Shown: positions 1-8,064 of the stretch, one piece after another
How positions within the stretch are numbered: position 1 is the first letter of the stretch
How the letters are laid out: every line of letters begins with the position of its first letter
Assembly (NCBI RefSeq): GCF_006716745.1
Contig: NZ_VFPP01000001.1
Coordinates: 6,583,386-6,647,385 of the forward strand
Source of the DNA: Saccharothrix saharensis
Lineage (GTDB): Bacteria > Actinomycetota > Actinomycetes > Mycobacteriales > Pseudonocardiaceae
Length of the DNA: 64,000 bases
Reading direction: 5' to 3'
Notes under the pieces: model-generated
Databases searched by the model: none
The model's input: only the letters and a program-made list of their open reading frames with translations
Told to the model about the DNA's origin: nothing
Position numbers and translations under genes: made by a program

Positions 1-393
1 GAGCAACTGCCCGCGGAGGTGGTGGCGGTCCAGGACGTCGATGTCGTGATAGACCCCGGGCCTCCGCTCTCGCTGCGCGCACCGGATGTCGTAGTGGTGC
101 CGGCCGAGCGCTACTGGGAGCACCCGAGTCGGTTCAACCCCGATGACCTGTACTTGGCGGTGGAGATCGTGTCGCCGGGAACGGGCCGAACAGACCGCGT
201 CTTCAAGCCGATCGAGTACGCCAAGGTCGGTATCCCGCACTACTGGGTGGTGGAGCTGGACGAGCCGGCCACGCTCATCGCGTTCAGCCTGGTCGCTGGC
301 AGGTACAAGCAGATCGCACAGGGCACCGGGAAGGTCGAGGTCCCCGAGCCTTACCCGATCACCGTCGACCTCGACGCGCTGATCAACCCCTGA
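1..393 (+). CDS. Uma2 family endonuclease-like protein, 5' partial
   Basis: The frame is open from base 1, so the gene begins outside the window and only its last 130 codons are present. The visible part has the Uma2 (DUF820) pattern of PD-(D/E)XK nuclease-like proteins: APDVVVV, then DDLYLAVEIVSP, a downstream Asp and Lys (TDRVFK), and YWVVEL. The spaced Asp, Glu and Lys are the expected metal-site residues. Uma2 proteins are abundant in actinomycetes and cyanobacteria, and their cellular role is largely unknown. The 3' end overlaps the convergent decarboxylase gene by 11 bases. Family assignment is firm; nuclease activity is inferred. Confidence 0.8.
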   Translation, partial: EQLPAEVVAVQDVDVVIDPGPPLSLRAPDVVVVPAERYWEHPSRFNPDDLYLAVEIVSPGTGRTDRVFKPIEYAKVGIPHYWVVELDEPATLIAFSLVAGRYKQIAQGTGKVEVPEPYPITVDLDALINP

Positions 394-1768
394 GCCGCAG
401 GGCCTCCCACAGCGCCCGCACGTGGTGCTCCTTGGTCGCCTCCGCGCCGATCGCCACGCGGATCGCGAACCGGCCGTTGACGACGGTGTGGGTGATGAAG
501 GCGTGGCCCGAGGCGTTGACGTGGTCCATCGCGGCGCGGGTGGCGGTGTCGCCGGAGCGGTGGGCGATGGTCAGCAGGGACAGGGTGCGGGGGGCGACCA
601 GCTCCCAGTCGTCGGATGCCTCGACCCAGGATTCGAGCAGGGTGGCCAGCTCGACGTGGCCGCGCAGGTGGTCGCGGATGCCCTCCAGGCCGTACCAGCG
701 CAGCACCGACCAGAGCTTCAGCGCCCGGAAGCGGCGGCCCAGGGGGATCTGCCAGTCGCGGTAGTCGGTGACGGCGCCCGAGTCGGTGGCGGTGTTGCGC
801 AGGTACTCCGGCAGGATCGTGAGGGCGTCGACCAGGACGTCCCGGTGCGCGGTCCAGAAGAGGGACAGGTCGAACGCGGTCAGCATCCACTTGTGGGCGT
901 TCGCGGTGAACGAGTCGGCCAGGTCGACGCCGTCGAACAGGTCGCGGAACTCCGGGCACAGCGCCGCCGGGCCCGCCCACGCGGCGTCCACGTGCAGCCA
1001 GATGCCGTGCTCGGCGCACACGGCGGCGATCTCGCGCACCGGGTCCACCGCGCCCGTGCCCGTGGTGCCGACGGTCGCGCACACCAGCACCGGCCGCCGG
1101 CCCTCGGCCACGTCGGACCGGATGCGTGACACCAGGTCGTCCACCCGCATGGCCATCCGCGCGTCCACGTCGACCGCCCGCACGGCCTGCTCGCCGAGCC
1201 CGGCCATCCGCGCGGCCCGTTCCAGCGACGAGTGGGTCTGCGACGACACGTACACCGTCTCGGTCCCGTCCACGCCGGACCGCCGCCACTTCCCGCCCGA
1301 CGCCCGGTGCAGCGCGGCCAGCATCGCGACCAGCGCGGCGGACGACGCGGTGTCCTGGATGACACCACCGCCGACGAACGACGACGGCAGGCCGAACGCG
1401 CCGACCAGCTCGTCCATCAGGTGCTGCTCGACCTCGGTCGCCGCGGGGGAGGTGGACCACAACATGCCCTGCACGCCCAACCCGGACGACAGCAGGTCAC
1501 CGAGCACGGACGGCAGGGAGGCGTTCGACGGGAAGTAGGCGAAGAAGCCCGGGTGCTGCCAGTGCGTCGTCCCCGGCAGCACGACCCGGTCCAGGTCGGC
1601 GAGCAGCCCGGCGAAGCCCTCACCCCGCTCGGGCAGCCCGGCCAGCTGCCCCCGCACCCAGCCGGGCTCGACCGGCGACCGGACCGGGAAGTCCTCGACG
1701 CGCGAGCGGTAGTCGGCGATCCAGTCGACCACCTCGTGGCCGATCCGGCGGAACTCGTCGGGGTCCAT
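383..1768 (-). CDS. PLP-dependent group II amino-acid decarboxylase (aromatic-L-amino-acid decarboxylase type)
   Basis: A 461-residue fold-type I PLP enzyme of the DDC/TDC family, which decarboxylates aromatic or related amino acids to amines in the cytoplasm. Visible landmarks are the PLP-stacking His in SSQTHSS (H179), the Asp in WLHVDAAW (D261) that contacts the pyridine nitrogen, and the Schiff-base Lys in NAHKW (K293). The length is typical. The substrate cannot be read from the sequence. It starts 10 bases after the stop of an Lrp-family regulator on the same strand, so the two are probably one transcript with local amino-acid-responsive control. The ATG at 1768 opens the conserved N-terminus (MDPDEFRRIGHEVVDWI). 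Confidence 0.9.
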   Translation of the reverse strand: MDPDEFRRIGHEVVDWIADYRSRVEDFPVRSPVEPGWVRGQLAGLPERGEGFAGLLADLDRVVLPGTTHWQHPGFFAYFPSNASLPSVLGDLLSSGLGVQGMLWSTSPAATEVEQHLMDELVGAFGLPSSFVGGGVIQDTASSAALVAMLAALHRASGGKWRRSGVDGTETVYVSSQTHSSLERAARMAGLGEQAVRAVDVDARMAMRVDDLVSRIRSDVAEGRRPVLVCATVGTTGTGAVDPVREIAAVCAEHGIWLHVDAAWAGPAALCPEFRDLFDGVDLADSFTANAHKWMLTAFDLSLFWTAHRDVLVDALTILPEYLRNTATDSGAVTDYRDWQIPLGRRFRALKLWSVLRWYGLEGIRDHLRGHVELATLLESWVEASDDWELVAPRTLSLLTIAHRSGDTATRAAMDHVNASGHAFITHTVVNGRFAIRVAIGAEATKEHHVRALWEALRLRG

Positions 1769-1778
1769 GGCCGGAAAT

Positions 1779-2285
1779 CTATACGCGCCGCCTGCGGTGG
1801 GTGGGGCGCTGGTCGTCGGGCGGGGTCAGGGCCCGCGTCTCGACCCGCTCCAGCACCACCGAGCTGGTCAGGTTCCGCACCTCCGCCCGCGAGGCGATCT
1901 TGTCCATCAGGAACGCCTGCAGGTGCGTGCTGTCGGCCACCGCGATGTGCACCAGGAAGTCCGCCTGCCCGCTGACGTGGAACAGCGACCGCGTCTCCGG
2001 CTGCGCCATCACGAACCGCCGGAACGCCGCCACCACCGGCCGGGTGTGCGGCCGCACGTTGACCGACACCACGGCCTCCAGCGGCAGCCCGGTGGTCCGC
2101 GGGTCGACCACGGCGTGGAACCCGGTGATCACGCCCAGGTCCCGCAGCCGGCGCACGCGCTGCAGGCACGTCGACGGCGCGATGCCGACCCGCTCGGCCA
2201 GGCTCCGGTTCGGCAGCGTCGCGTCGTTCTGCAACGCCTCCAGGATCAGCCAGTCGACCGAATCCAGTTCGGCTGTCTCGCTCAC
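1779..2285 (-). CDS. Lrp/AsnC family transcriptional regulator
   Basis: A 168-residue regulator with an N-terminal helix-turn-helix (LDSVDWLILEALQND to LPNRSLAERVGIAPSTCLQRV) and a C-terminal RAM ligand-binding domain (about residues 70-150). Lrp proteins form dimers and octamers and sense amino acids. The gene is co-directional with the decarboxylase downstream and divergent from a LysE exporter. That arrangement is classical for an Lrp protein controlling its neighbours in response to the amino acid they export or degrade. The start is GTG with a poor ribosome-binding site. An inverted pair AACCGT/ACGGTT (2299-2328) lies between the divergent genes and could be its operator. Confidence 0.9.
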   Translation of the reverse strand: MSETAELDSVDWLILEALQNDATLPNRSLAERVGIAPSTCLQRVRRLRDLGVITGFHAVVDPRTTGLPLEAVVSVNVRPHTRPVVAAFRRFVMAQPETRSLFHVSGQADFLVHIAVADSTHLQAFLMDKIASRAEVRNLTSSVVLERVETRALTPPDDQRPTHRRRRV

Positions 2286-2344
2286 AACCGAACACTGTAA
2301 CCGTCAGGTGGAATACACCCGAACGGTTGCCGCACGATGCCGCC

Positions 2345-2947
2345 GTGCACATCGCCTGGACCTCCTTCCTGCTCGCCCTCGTGGTCATCACCGTCGTGCC
2401 CGGCCCGGACTTCGTGCTGGTCACCGGCAACGCGGTGCGCGGCGTGCGCTACGGCGCGCTGACGGCGGCGGGCGTGGTGACCGGGCTGCTCGTGCACGCC
2501 CTGCTGGCCACGGTGGGCCTGTCCGCGCTGGTCGCGGCGGCCCCGGCGGCGTTGCTCGCGGTCAAGGCGGTGGGCGCGCTGTACCTGCTGTACCTGGGCG
2601 TCACCACGCTGCGGGCGGCCCGGCGCGGCGGGCCGATCCGGCGGGCGCCGAAGTCGGACCGGTCGCTGTTCCTGCGCGGCCTGCTGTGCGACCTGCTCAA
2701 CCCGAAGGTGATGCTGACGTTCCTGAGCCTGGTGCCGCAGGCCATGGACCCGTCCGCGCCGCCGCTGCCCCAGGCCGCGCTGCTCTCGGCGGTCGCGGTG
2801 GGCGTGTTCGCGTGCTTCTGGGCCGCGGTGGTGCCGTTGGCGGGACGGCTGGCGGCGCTGCTGACGCGGCCGAAGGTGCGCCCGGTGTTCGAGCGGCTGT
2901 GCGGCACGGCGCTGATCGGCATGGCGGCTTCGGTGCTCGCCGCCTGA
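2345..2947 (+). CDS. LysE family amino-acid exporter
   Basis: About 200 residues, strongly hydrophobic, with roughly six membrane segments and the family signature near the N-terminus (TVVPGPDFVLVTGNAVRGVRYG). LysE/RhtB proteins export amino acids or small metabolites across the cytoplasmic membrane. The frame can be extended upstream to a TTG at 2327, but GTG 2345 (VHIAWTSF) places the first membrane helix at the usual distance from the N-terminus. The gene is divergent from the Lrp gene, as lysE is from lysG in Corynebacterium, although that regulator is of the LysR type. The substrate is unknown. Confidence 0.88.
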   Translation: MHIAWTSFLLALVVITVVPGPDFVLVTGNAVRGVRYGALTAAGVVTGLLVHALLATVGLSALVAAAPAALLAVKAVGALYLLYLGVTTLRAARRGGPIRRAPKSDRSLFLRGLLCDLLNPKVMLTFLSLVPQAMDPSAPPLPQAALLSAVAVGVFACFWAAVVPLAGRLAALLTRPKVRPVFERLCGTALIGMAASVLAA

Positions 2948-3016
2948 TTCTCGTTATCGTGGCGCGGCCGAGGAGTCTCCGGTGAGGTAAGGCCCGACCC
3001 GGCGGAGAGGAACGGT

Positions 3017-4783
3017 ATGCGCACACCAGGGGACGCCGCGGCGGTGACGGCCGCGGTGCGGGGCGAGCCGGGGGCGCTGGACGCGCTGGTCGCCGCCTAC
3101 CTGCCGCTGGTCTACAACGTGGTGGGGCACGCGCTGGCCGGCCACCCGGACACCGACGACGTCGTGCAGGAGACCATGCTCCGGGCGTTGCACGGCCTGC
3201 CGAAGCTGCGCGAGCCCGAGGCGTTCCGGTCCTGGCTGCTGGCCATCGCGATGAACCAGGTGCGCGACCACCACCGGAGCCGGGCGCCGCTCGCCGACGC
3301 CGAGCCGGCCGACCTGCCCGACCCCGGCGCGGACTTCGCCGACCTGGCCGTCACCCGGCTCCAGCTCACCGGCCAGCGCCGCGAGGTGCTGGCGGCCACC
3401 CGGTGGATCGGCGACGACGAGCGCGAGCTGCTGTCGCTGTGGTGGATGGAGCAGGTCGGCCGGATCACCCGCGCCGAGCTGGCCGAGGCGCTGGACCTCA
3501 CGCCGCAGCACGCGGCCGTGCGGGTGCAGCGGATGAAGGCCCAGCTCGACGGGGCGCGCGTGGTCGTGCGGGTGCTCGCCCTGCCGCGCTGCGGCGGGTT
3601 GGCCGAGGTCGTCGCCGACTGGGACGGGCGGCCGAGCGCGTTGTGGCGCAAGCGGATCGTGCGGCACGCGCGGGAGTGCGCCCGGTGCGTTCGCGGGTTC
3701 GACGACCTGGCGGCGGTGGACGGCCTGCTGGCCCGGATCCCGCTCGTGCCGCTGCCCGCGGGGTTCGACCTAGGCGCGGAACCGCTCGTCGTGGTGGCGA
3801 AGAAGGGCTTCTGGGCAGGCGCCGCGACCAAGCCGTTGGTCGCGGCGGCGGCCGTGGCGGCGGTGGTGGGCGCGGTCGTGCTGCTGCCCGGTGACCGGAC
3901 GCCGCCCACACCGGTCGCCGCCCCGGTCGCCGTCACGACCACCCGGATGCCCTCGACCATCCCCACCACCACCACCACCACAACCACGACGACGACGACC
4001 ACCACCACGACCACCACCACCGCGCCGGCACCGGTCGTCCAACCGGTCGCCAAGTCGGTGAAGAAGGGCGTCAGCACCTGGCACTTCGACGGCGTGACGG
4101 CGGCGTTGTCCGACGTGGGCGCGGGCTGGTTCTACAACTGGGCCCCGACCAGGGAGAACGTGCAGCCGCCCGCCGGCGTGGAGTACGTGCCGATGATCTG
4201 GGGCGCGAAGGCGGTGACCCCGGCGAACCTCCAGGCGGTCCGGGGCCAGGGCACCACCCTGCTCGGCTTCAACGAACCGGACCTCGCCGAGCAGTCGAAC
4301 ATGACCGTGGACCAGGCGCTGGACCTCTGGCCGCAGCTCCAGGCGACCGGGATGCGCCTGGGCAGCCCGGCCGTCGCGCACAGCGGTGACCGGGCGGGCG
4401 GCTGGCTCGACCGGTTCCTGGCCGGGGCGCGGCAGCGCGGCCTGCGGGTCGACTTCATCACGCTGCACTGGTACGGCTCGGACTTCGGCCCGGCCGCCGT
4501 GGGCCACCTGGAGGACTACCTGGACGCCGTGCACGCCCGCTACGGCCTGCCCGTCTGGCTGACCGAGTACTCGCTGATGGACTTCTCCGGCGGCGGCGTG
4601 CGCTACCCCGACGCGCAGCAGTTGGCCGACTTCGCCGGCGCCTCGTCGCGGATGCTCGAAGACCTGCCCTACCTGGAGCGCTACGCGTGGTTCGCGCTCC
4701 CCGCCGACAAACCGGGCACGGGGCTGTACCTGCCCGGAGGGACGCCGAACCGGGCCGGCGAGGCCTACCGCGCCACCGGTTAG
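3017..4783 (+). CDS. ECF-type sigma factor fused through a membrane segment to a GH128-like (Asl1-like) glycosyl hydrolase domain
   Basis: A 588-residue fusion. Residues 1-90 form sigma region 2 (DDVVQETMLRALHGLPKLR, FRSWLLAIAMNQVRDH). Residues 120-180 resemble region 4. A zinc-binding H-x3-C-x2-C (H217, C221, C224) recalls the ZAS motif of anti-sigma factors. One membrane helix (about 273-292), a Thr-rich linker (about 313-335) and a C-terminal Asl1-like domain follow. In the last domain E420 (FNEPD) and E517 (TEYS) match the two catalytic glutamates of GH128 endo-beta-1,3-glucanases. The sigma part would be cytoplasmic and the glycosidase outside the membrane. ATG 3017 follows GGAGAGG. The domains are clear in sequence; signal transduction across the membrane is inferred. 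Confidence 0.9.
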   Translation: MRTPGDAAAVTAAVRGEPGALDALVAAYLPLVYNVVGHALAGHPDTDDVVQETMLRALHGLPKLREPEAFRSWLLAIAMNQVRDHHRSRAPLADAEPADLPDPGADFADLAVTRLQLTGQRREVLAATRWIGDDERELLSLWWMEQVGRITRAELAEALDLTPQHAAVRVQRMKAQLDGARVVVRVLALPRCGGLAEVVADWDGRPSALWRKRIVRHARECARCVRGFDDLAAVDGLLARIPLVPLPAGFDLGAEPLVVVAKKGFWAGAATKPLVAAAAVAAVVGAVVLLPGDRTPPTPVAAPVAVTTTRMPSTIPTTTTTTTTTTTTTTTTTTTAPAPVVQPVAKSVKKGVSTWHFDGVTAALSDVGAGWFYNWAPTRENVQPPAGVEYVPMIWGAKAVTPANLQAVRGQGTTLLGFNEPDLAEQSNMTVDQALDLWPQLQATGMRLGSPAVAHSGDRAGGWLDRFLAGARQRGLRVDFITLHWYGSDFGPAAVGHLEDYLDAVHARYGLPVWLTEYSLMDFSGGGVRYPDAQQLADFAGASSRMLEDLPYLERYAWFALPADKPGTGLYLPGGTPNRAGEAYRATG

Positions 4784-4828
4784 GCGAGCGCCCGGAGCCG
4801 GTCGTGCGGCGACGGGCGCTCCGCGGTA

Positions 4829-4862
4829 CCGGCCCGCCGCTGGTCGAGCAGCGGCGGGCCGG
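4829..4862. terminator. Bidirectional terminator-like hairpin between convergent genes
   Basis: A perfect 14-bp stem (CCGGCCCGCCGCTG with its complement) and a 6-base loop lie in the 105-base space between the convergent sigma-GH128 and GH30 genes. There is no T tract, as is common in GC-rich actinomycetes. It probably ends transcripts from both sides. Confidence 0.7.
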
Positions 4863-4888
4863 GCACGGCGACGCGAGACCGGCAGCGG

Positions 4889-6769
4889 TCAGGCGATGGT
4901 CCACTTCTGGTTCGCGCCACCCGTGCACGTCCAGATCTGCAACCGGGTGCCGTCGGCGCTGGTGTTGCCGGTGACGTCCACGCACTTGCCGGTCGCCGGG
5001 TTCACCAGGTCGCGGCCCGCCGTGTAGGTCCACTGCTGGTTCGCGCCGCCCCCGCAGCTCCACAGCTGCAACTGCGCGCCGTCGGCCGTGCCGCGGTCCT
5101 TGATGTCGAGGCACTTGCCCAGCGCGCGCAGCGTGCCGTCACCGGGCCGGGACCACTGCTGGGCCGCCGTGCCGTTGCACGTGTAGAGCTGCACGGCCGC
5201 GCCGTCCGCGCTGCTCGCGCCCGCGACGTCGACGCACTTGCCGGCCAGGCCGGTGATCGCGCCGCCGCTGCCGCCGGGGTTGCCGGAGCCGGGCGTGCCC
5301 TGCCAGGTGAACGTCGCCGAGGTGCGGGCGGGCAGGGTGTAGGTGAACGACTGGTTGCCCCAGTTCACGCGGATCGACTGGGCCGACGTGCCGCCGTTGT
5401 GCGCGATCAGGGCCTTGGAGCCGTCGGGGTTGCGGTAGGCCACGTTCTGCACGGTGCCGTTGGCGGTCGAGTCGATCCGGTACGCGCCCGGCTTGACGAA
5501 CTTCGTCAGGTGGCCGGTCGTGTAGTACTCGACGGTGTAGTCCACCTGGCCGGCCCGCGAGCCGCCCTCCTGCACGGTGATCAGGCCGGTGCACGTGCCG
5601 CAGCCGCCGTTGTGCGGGCCCATGTTCTGGTTGAGCGCCAGGCTCCACTTCACCAGGCTGGAGCTGTGGTTGCGGGCGTAGTTGACGATGTCGGCCATGT
5701 CCTCGTTGTGCTGGTTCGAGATCCACGTGCCGCCGGAGTGCTCGGTGCTGAACTGCTTCACGTTCGGGTACTGGTTGCGCACCTGCGTGCCGACGGCCGG
5801 GTCACCGAAGTAGCCGTGCCAGGCGATGCCGCCGAACAGCGGGTCGTTGCGCACGCCCGCGTCGTTGAGGACGCCGGAGCCGAAGTTGGCGTAGTCGCCG
5901 TAGTTCCAGTCGTGCACCAGCACCTTGGTGGTGATGCCGGCCGCGCGGAACGCCGGGTAGAGGTTGTTCTTGGTGAACTCGACCAGGCCCGCCGGGTTCC
6001 AGCTCATGCCGGGGTAGTTCATCGCGGTCGGGTTGGACGCCTGGCAGCAGTTCGGCTCGTTCTGCACGGACACGTAGTCGACCGGGATGCCCGCGGCCTG
6101 GTAGCTCTGCACGTACTTGACGAAGTACTGCGCGTACATCGGCGCGTACTCCCACTTGAGCCAGCCCATCTGGTCCATGCGGCCGTTGTCCTTCATCCAG
6201 CCCGGCGCGCTCCACGGCACGCCCTTGACCCGCAGCTGCGGGTTGAGCTGCTTGGCCTGCTGCGTCAGCAGCCGCACGTCGGTGTCGTAGCCGTTCGCGC
6301 CCCAGTCGTTGAGGTCGCAGCACGTGTCGTCGAGCGAGACGTTGCCGGGCCGGGACAGGTCCGACGCGCCGATCGGGTTGCGCACGAACGACAGGCCGAT
6401 GCCGTCGACCGGGTGGAACAGCTTGCGCATCACCGCGTCCCGCGTCGCGGCCGACACCGGGCCGCCGCGCAGCAGGTAGGCGGTGGTGTCGGTGATCGAC
6501 GCGCCGCCACCCTCGAACTGCTGGTAGGTCGTGCCCTCGTTGACGGTGATGGTGTGGGTCGCGCCGCCGCCGTTGGTGCCGAAAGCGACGGACGGCTGCT
6601 GCTGGAGGCCGCGGGTGACGACCCGGCCGCCGCTGTCGGAGGTGGTGGTCAGGTGGACGGTCACGGTCTCGCCCGCGGCCGCGGCGGGCTGGGAGGCGGC
6701 GAGGGCGGCGGCGGCGGTGACCACGGCTATGCCGGCGCTGGTGAAAGCCCGACGGTGGGAAGAGGGCAC
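4889..6769 (-). CDS. Secreted GH30 family glycoside hydrolase with C-terminal ricin-type lectin domain
   Basis: A 626-residue exported enzyme. The signal peptide spans about residues 1-32 (RR, hydrophobic core, ASQPAAAAG). The GH30 (beta/alpha)8 domain carries the acid/base in VQNEPNC (E238) and the nucleophile in STEHSGG (E343). A beta-sandwich to about residue 490 is followed by a Gly/Ser linker and a three-fold beta-trefoil (about 505-626) with repeated GKCVDV and QQW/QKW motifs typical of CBM13. GH30 includes endo-beta-1,6-glucanases, glucosylceramidases and xylanases; the subfamily cannot be fixed by eye. It is convergent with the sigma-GH128 gene and followed upstream by a LacI regulator on the same strand. 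Confidence 0.9.
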   Translation of the reverse strand: MPSSHRRAFTSAGIAVVTAAAALAASQPAAAAGETVTVHLTTTSDSGGRVVTRGLQQQPSVAFGTNGGGATHTITVNEGTTYQQFEGGGASITDTTAYLLRGGPVSAATRDAVMRKLFHPVDGIGLSFVRNPIGASDLSRPGNVSLDDTCCDLNDWGANGYDTDVRLLTQQAKQLNPQLRVKGVPWSAPGWMKDNGRMDQMGWLKWEYAPMYAQYFVKYVQSYQAAGIPVDYVSVQNEPNCCQASNPTAMNYPGMSWNPAGLVEFTKNNLYPAFRAAGITTKVLVHDWNYGDYANFGSGVLNDAGVRNDPLFGGIAWHGYFGDPAVGTQVRNQYPNVKQFSTEHSGGTWISNQHNEDMADIVNYARNHSSSLVKWSLALNQNMGPHNGGCGTCTGLITVQEGGSRAGQVDYTVEYYTTGHLTKFVKPGAYRIDSTANGTVQNVAYRNPDGSKALIAHNGGTSAQSIRVNWGNQSFTYTLPARTSATFTWQGTPGSGNPGGSGGAITGLAGKCVDVAGASSADGAAVQLYTCNGTAAQQWSRPGDGTLRALGKCLDIKDRGTADGAQLQLWSCGGGANQQWTYTAGRDLVNPATGKCVDVTGNTSADGTRLQIWTCTGGANQKWTIA

Positions 6770-6811
6770 CCCGGACTCCTTTCACGACGTTGTGGGCAGG
6801 GGTCGGCAGTC

Positions 6812-6838
6812 TGAAACAATGTGGAACATTTGTGGAAC
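6812..6838 (-). promoter_or_regulatory. Three helically phased GTTYCA direct repeats upstream of GH30
   Basis: On the minus strand, the direction of GH30 transcription, the sequence holds GTTCCA, GTTCCA and GTTTCA at steps of 11 and 10 bases, one DNA turn apart. They lie 43-69 bases upstream of the GH30 start. A related set occurs beside the LacI gene at 7953-7980. Direct repeats phased to the helix suggest a tandem-binding regulator. The protein that binds is unknown. Confidence 0.4.
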
Positions 6839-6934
6839 TTGTCCGCACGTGAAGGAAACAAGCCGGCCGAACGCGTGTCAAGAGCGCGGATTTATACCGG
6901 TAAAGACCGTGAACCAGGGGTGGAACGCGGGACG

Positions 6935-7942
6935 TCAGACGTGCGGCGCGGGCCCGGTGGACGCCCTGACCACCAGTTCCGTGGCCAGCTCCACGTGCAG
7001 CGCCTCCAGCTCGTGCCGGTCCAGCAGCCGCATCAGCAGCGTCACGGCCATCCGGCCCATTTCCTGCAACGGCTGCCGCACGGTGGTCAGCTCGGGCCGG
7101 GTGGCGCGGCTGAGGTCGAGGTCGTCGAACCCCGCGACCGACACGTCACCCGGCACGTCCAGGCCCAGCTCGCGGGCCGCCCGCAACGCGCCGACCGCCA
7201 TCTTGTCGTTGAACGCGGCCAGCGCCGTGGGCCGGTCCGCCAGGCCGAGCAGCTCGCGGGCGACCCGGTGGCCGTCCTCCTCGGTCGGCTCGTCCACGTG
7301 CCGCAGCAGCTCGGCAGACGGCAGCACGCCGACGTCGGACAACGCCGCCGCGTACCCGGCGAGCCTGCCGTCGCTCGCCTGCCAGTCGGCGGGCCCGCCG
7401 AGGATCCCGATCCGCCGGTGGCCCAGCTCCACCAGGTGCGCCATCAACCGCCGCGCGCCCGCGAAGTGCGCCGCCGACACCGACGCCACGTCGCGCGGCA
7501 GCTCGGTGCGCGGGTCCACCACCACGAACGGGAACCGGCGGTCCCGCAGCCGGACCAGCTCCTCGGCGGGCTCCGGCGGCAGGATCAGGATCGCGCCGCC
7601 CACGTCGGAGCGGGCCGCGAGACCCGGCAGCGCCGACTCCCGCTGCGCCGACACGCCCGCGCTCAGCACGACCTGCCGACCGTGCCGGGCCGCGGTCTCG
7701 GCGACGCTGGACACGATCAGCCCGAAGTAGTCGGTGAGCAGGTACGGGCAGCGCACGTAGACCGGGCCCGCCGGCTTCGCGCCCCGCGTCCGCGGCGCCT
7801 CCCCGCCCAACCCGGCCACGGCCTTGAGCACCAGCTCGCGGGTGTGCTCGGCGACGTTGGCCTGCCCGTTGAGCACCCGGGACACCGTGGCGATGGAAAG
7901 CCCGGTCGCCCGTGCCACGTCCCGCACCGTCGCCCTGGCCAT
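6935..7942 (-). CDS. LacI family transcriptional regulator
   Basis: A 335-residue repressor with the LacI helix-turn-helix at residues 4-50 (VRDVARATGLSIATVSRVLNG) and a periplasmic-binding-protein-like effector domain to the C-terminus (VAGFDDLDLSRATRPELTTVRQP is the dimer/effector signature region). It sits upstream of the GH30 gene in the same orientation, with a promoter-sized gap of 165 bases between them. It is likely to control that enzyme in response to a released sugar. A palindrome TACCGGTA near 6896 with T/A flanks has the CG-centred form of a LacI operator. The effector is unknown. Confidence 0.9.
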   Translation of the reverse strand: MARATVRDVARATGLSIATVSRVLNGQANVAEHTRELVLKAVAGLGGEAPRTRGAKPAGPVYVRCPYLLTDYFGLIVSSVAETAARHGRQVVLSAGVSAQRESALPGLAARSDVGGAILILPPEPAEELVRLRDRRFPFVVVDPRTELPRDVASVSAAHFAGARRLMAHLVELGHRRIGILGGPADWQASDGRLAGYAAALSDVGVLPSAELLRHVDEPTEEDGHRVARELLGLADRPTALAAFNDKMAVGALRAARELGLDVPGDVSVAGFDDLDLSRATRPELTTVRQPLQEMGRMAVTLLMRLLDRHELEALHVELATELVVRASTGPAPHV

Positions 7943-7952
7943 CCGCGCCCCC

Positions 7953-7980
7953 GTTCCACCCGTTGTTTCAGGATGTTACA
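7953..7980 (+). promoter_or_regulatory. GTTNCA direct repeats between lacI-type gene and gnd
   Basis: GTTCCA, GTTTCA and GTTACA occur on the plus strand at steps of 12 and 10 bases, in the divergent space between the LacI gene and 6-phosphogluconate dehydrogenase. The unit matches the repeats upstream of the GH30 gene, although the first step is one base longer than a helical turn. It may be a shared regulatory element. Confidence 0.35.
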
Positions 7981-8064
7981 GGGTACCGGGCGTAGTCCGA
8001 CCCGCCTGGCATCGAGGGGTTCGGCACAGGTGCGCTCGCGCGCGGATTTCGGCAGGCTGTGCGG

